Shown one piece after another: positions 13,021 through 17,238 of a stretch of DNA of 17,238 bases; positions within the stretch are counted from its first letter, which is position 1, and every line of letters begins with the position of its first letter. The position numbers were made by a program, and so were the translations under genes. Below the pieces are notes generated by a model. That model made no database searches, had not been told where the DNA came from, and worked only from the letters and a program-made list of their open reading frames with translations. Source of the stretch: Gaiellales bacterium (GTDB taxonomy: Bacteria > Actinomycetota > Thermoleophilia > Gaiellales > F1-60-MAGs149); NCBI GenBank assembly GCA_030831375.1, contig JAURLF010000023.1:1-17238 (forward strand). Direction: 5' to 3'.

Positions 13021-13229
13021 TGCGGCGTGCTCGGGTCGCCCCAGTCGCCCTTGGAGGTCGTGTGCCCGAGCCCGTCGAGGAGGGCCAGGCGCTCGTCTGC
13101 GTAGAGGCGCACCGGATGGTCCTCGGGCAGGTCCCCGACGAGGTTCTCGACGCGGGTGCGGATCTGGTACGCGAAGTGGGGCGTGGCCGGGCCGATCAGG
13201 CGGTCGACGTCGCGTGCGGTGGGCTCCAT
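13017..13229 (-). CDS. Uncharacterised 70-aa protein coupled to fabL
   Basis: The product starts MEPTARDVDRLIGPATPHFAYQ and has a charged helical middle (IRTRVENLVGDLPEDHPVRLYADERLALLDGLG), ending TTSKGDWGDPSTPQ. I know no named family. It has no membrane helix or signal. Support for a real gene: a start 7 nt after a GAGAAT box, GTGA coupling to fabL, and a sequence with sensible polar/hydrophobic alternation unlike the shadow frames. Position suggests a partner or modulator of FabL, or simply a first cistron that delivers ribosomes to fabL (inference). Confidence 0.75.
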   Translation of the reverse strand: MEPTARDVDRLIGPATPHFAYQIRTRVENLVGDLPEDHPVRLYADERLALLDGLGHTTSKGDWGDPSTPQ

Positions 13230-13236
13230 GCTTGGG

Positions 13237-13242
13237 ATTCTC
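13237..13242 (-). promoter_or_regulatory. -10 box of the 70-aa gene and fabL
   Basis: Minus-strand GAGAAT followed by 7 nt and ATG at 13229, predicting a leaderless transcript. It is only 3 bp from the opposing -10 box at 13246-13251. Confidence 0.45.
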
Positions 13243-13245
13243 CCA

Positions 13246-13251
13246 TACGAT
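13246..13251 (+). promoter_or_regulatory. -10 box of the 13260-14787 operon
   Basis: TACGAT followed by 8 nt and the ATG at 13260, predicting a leaderless start. It directly abuts the divergent -10 at 13237-13242. Confidence 0.5.
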
Positions 13252-13259
13252 GCGCCCGC

Positions 13260-13820
13260 ATGACGGCCGACCTCGCTCCGACCCTGCTCGACCAGGTCGT
13301 CCCCACCTGGAGCGACCGCATCGTCCTGGGCCGTGACGTCGCGGCCTCGCCGGAGCGCACGATGGAGGCGGTGCGGGCCACGACCCTCGACGAGGCGCGC
13401 CTCGCGAGCCTCCTGGTCGCCGTGCGCACGCGCGGGCGCAGCCTCGGCAGCGACCTGCCGTTCGTGCAGACGGGCGACTTCGAGCCCGGCTTCGTGCGGC
13501 TCGGGGAGGCACCCGACGAGGTCTGCCTCGGCTTCATCGGCCGGCCCTGGCCGGGCGGCGCGCCCGAGCGCGCCGTGGCCGACGCCGCGGCGTTCCGCGC
13601 GCACGAGGCGCTCGACTGCGTCAAGGTCGCCGTCAGCGTCCGCTGCGGCGCGGCCGCCTACGGCACGCTGCTCGTGACGGAGACCCGCATCGTCGTCGGT
13701 CCCCTGGCCGAGCGCCCCTTCGGGCTCTACTGGCGCCTCGTCAAGCCCGCCTCGAACCTCGTGCGCCGGTCGCTGCTCGCGGCGATCGCGCGCCGCGCCG
13801 AGGCGGGGACCCTGTCGTGA
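13260..13820 (+). CDS. Uncharacterised protein (186 aa), possibly SRPBCC/DUF2867-like
   Basis: A cytoplasmic protein without signal or membrane segments. The N-terminal half is helical (MEAVRATTLDEARLASLLVAVRTRG). The core has beta-like segments VCLGFIGRPWPGG (88-100), VKVAVSVRCG and YGTLLVTETRIVVG. The C-terminal stretch FGLYWRLVKPASNLVRRSLLAAIARRAE (154-181) is its most recognisable part: an F-x2-YWR-x-V-x-P...R..LL..I.RRAE pattern that I associate with ligand-binding SRPBCC/DUF2867-like proteins. That assignment is tentative. The GTGA overlap with the next gene and the leaderless promoter define it as the first cistron of a three-gene operon ending in a HAD phosphatase. Confidence 0.72.
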   Translation: MTADLAPTLLDQVVPTWSDRIVLGRDVAASPERTMEAVRATTLDEARLASLLVAVRTRGRSLGSDLPFVQTGDFEPGFVRLGEAPDEVCLGFIGRPWPGGAPERAVADAAAFRAHEALDCVKVAVSVRCGAAAYGTLLVTETRIVVGPLAERPFGLYWRLVKPASNLVRRSLLAAIARRAEAGTLS

Positions 13821-14146
13821 CCGTCGACGAGGCCCTCGCGGGCTTCGAGACCGACTGGGTCGACCGGCAGCCGGTCACACCGCAGGCCGCCTACGCGCGC
13901 ACCCTGCGCCTGATCCGCCTCTACCTGCGCGATCACCCGCCGGCCCTCGACGCCGACGCGTCCGCCCTCGACGCGGACAGCCTGCGCGGCTTCGTGCGCT
14001 GGCATCTCGCACACCGCCTCGCTGACACGCCGGCGGGCACCCGCAAGGTGGCGGTCCACGTGGCGCGCCTCGCCGAGCACCTCGGCGTCGACGTCGGCCG
14101 GGACGAGCTGCGCGGGCTCGCCCCGGATGGGCCCGAGGCGGCGTGA
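13817..14146 (+). CDS. Small protein resembling an integrase SAM-like N-terminal domain
   Basis: This 109-residue product has the layout of the core-binding (SAM-like) domain of tyrosine recombinases: a first helix with TPQAAYARTLRLIRLYLRDH (21-40), SLRGFVRWHLAHRLADTPAGTRKVAVHVARLAEHL further on, and short helices between. No catalytic recombinase domain follows, because the gene ends and the HAD gene begins. It may be a DNA-binding fragment or an unrelated helical protein. The start is GTG overlapping the upstream TGA as GTGA, and its own TGA overlaps the next ATG as TGATG. Nothing suggests decay: no frameshift, and tight coupling on both sides. Confidence 0.7.
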   Translation: MTVDEALAGFETDWVDRQPVTPQAAYARTLRLIRLYLRDHPPALDADASALDADSLRGFVRWHLAHRLADTPAGTRKVAVHVARLAEHLGVDVGRDELRGLAPDGPEAA

Positions 14147-14787
14147 TGCTGCTCGCGATCGACTTCGACGGCACGCTCTGCGAGCAGGACACCGTCGACT
14201 GGTTCTCCGCGCACTACGCGCCGGAGGTCTTCGCCGACGCCGACCGACGCCTCGCGGCGGGCGAGATCGACCTCGACACCTGCCTGCAGCTGCAGGTCGC
14301 GCCGATCCGCGTGCCGGAGTCGGAGCTCGTCGCCTTCCTCGTCGAGACGGTGCGGATCCGGCCCGGGGCGGACGAGCTCGTCGCATTCTGCTCGGAGCGC
14401 GGCGTCGAGCCGGTGCTGGTCTCGAGCGGCTTCGAGAACCTGATGCGGCCGATCCTCGCCGCCAACGGGCTCGACCTGCCGATCAGCGCCCATGCCGTGG
14501 ACTGCGGCCCAGAGGGCATGCGGGTGCGCTTCCGGGGGCGCGCTCACTGCGACCTCTGCGGCACGGCCTGCAAGCGCGCCGAGGTGCGCGCGCTCGCGGC
14601 GGGCCGCCCGATCGCGTACGTCGGCGACGGGATCTCCGACCTCTGTGCCGCGGAGGACGCCGACCTGCGCTTCGCGCGGCACACGCTCGCGCGCCATCTG
14701 ACGGCCGAGGGCCACGCCTTCATCCCCTTCGAGGACATGCACGACGTGCGCCGCGGCCTCGCCGCCGCTCTCGACGGCGCGGCCTGA
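14146..14787 (+). CDS. HAD-IB phosphatase, MtnX/SerB-like
   Basis: This 213-residue haloacid-dehalogenase-type phosphatase has all motifs: nucleophile and acid Asp6/Asp8 in DFDGTL, motif II VSSG at about 93-96, a lysine in ACKRAEV near 144-150, and motif IV YVGDGISDL with its acidic residues. The cap insertion after motif I (TVDWFSAHYAPEVFADAD) and the CDLCGTACKR segment resemble MtnX, the 2-hydroxy-3-keto-5-methylthiopentenyl-1-phosphate phosphatase of methionine salvage. Phosphoserine phosphatase is an alternative, and no other salvage gene is nearby, so the substrate remains open. An in-frame GTG at 14143 would add one residue; the ATG at 14146 overlaps the upstream stop as TGATG. Confidence 0.85.
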   Translation: MLLAIDFDGTLCEQDTVDWFSAHYAPEVFADADRRLAAGEIDLDTCLQLQVAPIRVPESELVAFLVETVRIRPGADELVAFCSERGVEPVLVSSGFENLMRPILAANGLDLPISAHAVDCGPEGMRVRFRGRAHCDLCGTACKRAEVRALAAGRPIAYVGDGISDLCAAEDADLRFARHTLARHLTAEGHAFIPFEDMHDVRRGLAAALDGAA

Positions 14788-14796
14788 CCCCTCGGG

Positions 14797-14802
14797 TACG
14801 CT
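14797..14802 (+). promoter_or_regulatory. -10 box of the EamA gene
   Basis: TACGCT, then GCCCGG, then the GTG at 14809. The 6-nt spacing again predicts a leaderless transcript; no firm -35. Confidence 0.5.
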
Positions 14803-14808
14803 GCCCGG

Positions 14809-15666
14809 GTGCTGCCCGCGGCGATCGCCCTCGGCGCCTCCCTGATCTGGGGCGTCGCCGACTTCCAGGGCGCGGTGCGGGCACGCCACGTCGGGCCGCT
14901 GGTCGTCGCGACCTTCGCGCAGACCGCTGGCACCGTGCTGCTGCTCATCGCGCTCGTCGCCGTGCGCGACCCGTTCCCGGGCTGGCAGATCTGGATCCCG
15001 GGCGCCGTCGCCGGGGTCGCGGGCTCGGTCGGCCACGTCGTCTTCTACGCCGCGCTGTCGCGCGGCCCGATGGGCGTGATCGCGCCGATCCTCGCGATGT
15101 CGGCCGCCGGGCCGGTCCTGTTCGCGATCTTCTGGTCGGGCGAGCGGCCCGCACCCCTCCAGGTCCTCGGCCTCGTGCTGTGCGTGCTCGGCGTCGTGCT
15201 CGTCAGCCGCCACGCCGGCGAGGGCGACGTCCGCCACGGGCGCTACGGCGCGGTGCCGCTGGCCCTGCTCGCGATCGCGATCGCGACGGTCATGTACGTC
15301 ACCCTCGACATGGCCTCCGAGCAGTCGGGGCTGTGGGGCGTGAGCGCGCAGCGCTCGATCTCCCTGCCGATCCTGCTCGTCCTGCTCGCGGTGCTGGTCT
15401 ACGCCCGCGGCCGCGGGTCAGGGCGCCCGCCGGCGGGCTCGTTCCGGGCGATCGCCCCGATCGGCCTGATGGACACCGCAGCGCTCCTGATGTTCGCGAT
15501 CGCCGCCTCGATGGGCGAGCTGGCCCTCACGGTGGTCCTGGCCAGCCTCTACCCGGTCGTGACCGTGCTGCTCGCGCGCTTCCGCCTCGGCGAGCACCTC
15601 GCCCTCGTGCAGCGCGTCGGCGCCGTGATCGCCTTCGCCGGCGTCGTGGCGATCGTCGTGGGGTAG
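14809..15666 (+). CDS. EamA/DMT-family transporter
   Basis: This 285-residue polytopic protein has about ten hydrophobic helices in two repeats, as expected for the drug/metabolite transporter superfamily. The first repeat starts ALGASLIWGVADFQGA, and its ending carries the EamA-like segment GPVLFAIFWSGERPAPLQVLGLVLCVLGVVLVS (about 102-134). The second repeat ends with LASLYPVVTVLLARFRLGEHLALVQRVGAVIAFAGVVAIVV, the classical SL.PV.T.LLA...LGE....Q..G motif. The substrate is unknown; exported metabolites or amino acids are typical. The GTG at 14809 follows TACGCT by 6 nt and gives a first helix starting immediately. It stands alone on its transcript as far as can be seen. Confidence 0.9.
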   Translation: MLPAAIALGASLIWGVADFQGAVRARHVGPLVVATFAQTAGTVLLLIALVAVRDPFPGWQIWIPGAVAGVAGSVGHVVFYAALSRGPMGVIAPILAMSAAGPVLFAIFWSGERPAPLQVLGLVLCVLGVVLVSRHAGEGDVRHGRYGAVPLALLAIAIATVMYVTLDMASEQSGLWGVSAQRSISLPILLVLLAVLVYARGRGSGRPPAGSFRAIAPIGLMDTAALLMFAIAASMGELALTVVLASLYPVVTVLLARFRLGEHLALVQRVGAVIAFAGVVAIVVG

Positions 15667-15678
15667 GCCCCGGACCGC

Positions 15679-15684
15679 TAGGGT
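15679..15684 (+). promoter_or_regulatory. -10 box of the YccF gene
   Basis: TAGGGT with 7 nt to the GTG at 15692. This argues for the downstream GTG rather than the in-frame GTG at 15683, which lies inside the box. Confidence 0.5.
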
Positions 15685-15691
15685 GGGCGGC

Positions 15692-15895
15692 GTGCTGCGC
15701 CTGATCGGCAACCTCCTCTGGCTCCTCGTCGCCGGCTGGGCCATGTGCCTGTCGCACCTCGTCGCCGGGGCGCTCCTGTGCCTCACGATCATCCGCATCC
15801 CGTTCGGGATCCAGTCGTTCACGCTCGCCGGGCTCGCGCTCGCCCCCCTGGCGCGCGAGATCGTCCCCGCCGACGACCCGCGGCGGTTCGCCTGA
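15692..15895 (+). CDS. Short YccF-domain membrane protein (single unit)
   Basis: This 67-residue protein has two hydrophobic segments: RLIGNLLWLLVAGWAMCLSHLVAGALLCL (3-31) and IIRIPFGIQSFTLAGLALAPLA. The NLLWLLVAGW start and the TIIxIPFGxQxFxLAxLALxP motif are those of the YccF domain (DUF307), which normally occurs twice in proteins of about 130-150 residues. Here only one unit is present and the reading frame ends cleanly at TGA with no sign of a continuing second unit. It would probably dimerise to make up the missing half (inference). Function of YccF proteins is unknown. Its TGA overlaps the AAA+ gene as TGATG, so the two are co-translated. Confidence 0.78.
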   Translation: MLRLIGNLLWLLVAGWAMCLSHLVAGALLCLTIIRIPFGIQSFTLAGLALAPLAREIVPADDPRRFA

Positions 15896-16758
15896 TGGTT
15901 GCCGAGACGCCGGAGGCCGTCCTCGCCGACCTCGACGCCCTCGTCGGCCTCGTGCCCGTCAAGGCGGCCGTCCACCGGCTCGCGGACGTCCACCGCCTCA
16001 ACGCGCACCGGCGCGCCGCCGGCGAGCCCGTCCTCGAGCAGCCGCTCGACCTCGTCTTCGCCGGCGACCCCGGCACCGCGGAGGACGAGGTGGCGCGGAT
16101 CGTCGCGCGCCTCTATGCCGCGCTCGGGCTGCTGCCCGAGGCGAAGGTCGCCGAGGTCGGCCGCGAGCACCTCGTCGGCTCCGACGAGGCCCAGACCCGC
16201 CTGCGGGTCGAGGCCGCCGTCGCGGCCGCGGCGGGCGGCGTCCTGTTCGTCGATGACGCGCACGTGCTCGTGGCGGGCGGGCCGGGCGACCAGGGCGACG
16301 TCGCCGTCACCGCGCTCGTGCAGGCGATGGCGGTGCCGGAGCGAAGCTTCGCCGTGATCCTGTCGGGCCCGACGGAGCCGATGCGGCTGATCGCGCGCCA
16401 CCATCCCGCGCTGGCGCCGGCCTTCGAGGACGTGATCGAGTTCCCGCGCTACACGCCCGACGAGCTCGTCGAGCTGTTCGGGCGCCAAGCCGCCGCGCTC
16501 GGCATCGCCGTGCCCGACGACGTGCGTGCCGCCGTCGAGGCGCACCTCGCCGAGGTGCACGCCGGCGGCCGCTTCCGCGACACCCGCTACGTGCCGGCGC
16601 TCGTCGAGGAGATGTACGCGCGCCTCGCCGGACGCGCGCTCGAGGACGGCGACCTCGCCGACCCCGAGCACCGCGCCTTCGCCGTCTCGGACGTGCCGCC
16701 CGTCGCCGCCGCCCTGCCCGCCGAGACGGGCCTGCGCGTCGGCTTCTCCGCGCCCTAG
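15895..16758 (+). CDS. Degenerate CbxX/EccA-type AAA+ protein (predicted pseudo-ATPase)
   Basis: The 287-residue sequence aligns by eye with the CbxX/CfqX AAA+ family: the N-terminal LDALVGLVPVKAAVHRLADVHRLNAHRRAAG (13-43), the LDLVFAGDPGT loop, the LVG segment at 93-95, FVDDAH as Walker B, the LSGPTEPM sensor-1 segment, and a small lid domain with GGRFRDTRYVPALVEEMYARLAGRAL. But the Walker A GxxGxGKT is GDPGTAED (57-64), so the phosphate-binding Lys and the Thr are replaced by Glu63 and Asp64. Walker B has Asp-Asp rather than Asp-Glu, and the LRSRF arginine-finger segment reads LAPAF. It should not hydrolyse ATP, though the fold seems complete. Its TAG shares CTAG with the convergent gene. 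Confidence 0.8.
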   Translation: MVAETPEAVLADLDALVGLVPVKAAVHRLADVHRLNAHRRAAGEPVLEQPLDLVFAGDPGTAEDEVARIVARLYAALGLLPEAKVAEVGREHLVGSDEAQTRLRVEAAVAAAAGGVLFVDDAHVLVAGGPGDQGDVAVTALVQAMAVPERSFAVILSGPTEPMRLIARHHPALAPAFEDVIEFPRYTPDELVELFGRQAAALGIAVPDDVRAAVEAHLAEVHAGGRFRDTRYVPALVEEMYARLAGRALEDGDLADPEHRAFAVSDVPPVAAALPAETGLRVGFSAP

Positions 16759-17238
16759 ACGGCCGCGCCGGCGAGGTAGCCGTCGTGGATCGCGTCCTCC
16801 CAGCGGCGCGGCGAGCGCGCGTCGCCGACCGGGCGCGCGTCGATGCCGTGCTCGACCAGGGCGAGGCAGAGGGCGTCGTCGGCCGCATGCCGGCCCGCGT
16901 GCAGGACGACCGGGGCCTCGAGCGTGCGCTCGAGGCCGTCGTAGCGGCCCGCGACCGTCACGCGGCCCGGACCGATCGCGCGCACCTCGACGTCGGAGAG
17001 GATCTGCACGCCGGCGGCCCGCAGGCGGTCGAAGACGGGCCGCTCGGCGTGGTTCTCGGCGATCTCCTGCAGCGGCGCGATGCCGTCCGGCACGAGGGTC
17101 ACGGCGCGGCCCTCGAGCGCGAGCGCCTCCGCGGGGCCGGCGGCCTTGCGGCTGCCCTCCTCGTCGACGAGGAGGACGTCGCCGGCGGGCAGTTCGGCGC
17201 CGCGCAGCCAGTCGTCGACGGCGATCGCGTGCTCCGGC
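16755..17238 (-). CDS. C-terminal part of an FAD/NAD(P)-dependent oxidoreductase, NADH:flavin oxidoreductase type (5' end cut by window edge)
   Basis: About 160 C-terminal residues are present. They show a second-Rossmann beta strand VLLVDEEGSRKAAGPAEALALEGRAVTLV, a GVQILSDVEVRAIGPGRVTV segment, LEAPVVLHAGRHAADDAL, and the terminal FAD-contacting GDARSPRRWEDAIHDGYLAG. This arrangement is characteristic of the C-terminal domain of multidomain NADH:flavin oxidoreductases such as bacterial 2,4-dienoyl-CoA reductase, trimethylamine dehydrogenase and N-methylproline demethylase. The Old-Yellow-Enzyme barrel would lie to the right of the window, so the substrate cannot be assigned. The reading frame is open to the edge; an internal GTG at 17102 is not the start. 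Stop shares CTAG with the AAA+ gene. Confidence 0.85.
   Translation of the reverse strand, partial: PEHAIAVDDWLRGAELPAGDVLLVDEEGSRKAAGPAEALALEGRAVTLVPDGIAPLQEIAENHAERPVFDRLRAAGVQILSDVEVRAIGPGRVTVAGRYDGLERTLEAPVVLHAGRHAADDALCLALVEHGIDARPVGDARSPRRWEDAIHDGYLAGAAV

Noticed and set aside
12262..13512. 416-residue reading with a 164-residue N-terminal extension of FabL
   Set aside because: The extension is Arg/Pro-rich shadow sequence of the 70-aa gene and of the opposite gene. The GTG at 13020 gives the family-typical N-terminus and a GTGA overlap.
13817..14146. Phage or integron integrase gene
   Set aside because: Only a possible SAM-like N-terminal domain is present. The catalytic R-H-x-x-H...Y domain is absent and no attachment-site duplication was seen.
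15745..15894. N-terminal extension of the AAA+ protein from an upstream GTG or ATG
   Set aside because: It is Arg/Pro-rich and overlaps the YccF coding sequence in another frame. The ATG at 15895 gives the usual CbxX N-terminus and TGATG coupling.
1..17238. tRNA or rRNA genes, CRISPR arrays, insertion sequences
   Set aside because: No cloverleaf with a T-arm GTTCGANNC-type core in a gene-free gap, no repeat-spacer pattern and no transposase or terminal inverted repeats were found by eye. Gene-free gaps are nearly all shorter than about 215 bases.

Overview
The window is a very GC-rich (well over 70 % by eye), densely packed stretch of bacterial chromosome. Codon use, PduO-type cobalamin chemistry, fatty-acid/acyl-CoA genes, RHH/MazF modules and many start codons placed 6-8 nt after a TANNNT box point to an actinobacterium. 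The mix of gene families would suit the Thermoleophilia/Solirubrobacterales, but that rank is inference. No rRNA, tRNA, CRISPR array or insertion sequence was seen.

Left part, minus strand: a trpE-trpG-trpD operon (trpD cut by the window edge), each junction an ATGA overlap. It is preceded by a complete ribosome-mediated attenuator: a TTGACA promoter, a 20-residue leader peptide with three consecutive Trp codons, a 10-bp antiterminator pairing, and a GC-rich terminator hairpin with a T-tract. A thiolase gene is divergent from it. An acyl-CoA/cobalamin block follows: thiolase, ATP:cob(I)alamin adenosyltransferase, a stand-alone B12-binding methylmalonyl-CoA-mutase-type subunit, a crotonase and a CLC-type channel/antiporter. 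A small lipoprotein gene is on the opposite strand.

Middle: an AqpZ-type aquaporin and a zinc-dependent deacetylase (histone-deacetylase fold) with a 67-residue helical protein upstream, all on minus. Then on plus come a conserved-looking 232-residue unknown and a 2,4-dienoyl-CoA-reductase-like SDR. A possible membrane-protein remnant is followed by a convergent MazF/RHH toxin-antitoxin module with a tandem-repeat operator and a putative leaderless upstream mini-ORF. A FabL-type enoyl-ACP reductase is coupled to a 70-residue unknown.

Right part: from a very compact divergent promoter runs a three-gene overlapping plus-strand operon (unknown, integrase-N-domain-like 109-residue protein, MtnX-like HAD phosphatase). 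It is followed by an EamA exporter, a single-unit YccF protein and a CbxX-type AAA+ protein whose Walker A lysine and arginine finger are lost. The 3' end of an NADH:flavin oxidoreductase-type gene enters from the right edge on minus.

The unifying pattern is how genes start and stop. Nearly every first gene of a transcription unit appears leaderless. Nearly every internal gene overlaps its upstream neighbour by ATGA, GTGA or TGATG. Three convergent ends share a CTAG in which both stop codons are read. The most distinctive findings are the leaderless trp attenuator, the leaderless uORF in front of the antitoxin, the face-to-face overlapping leaderless promoters near 13240, and the pseudo-AAA+ protein.
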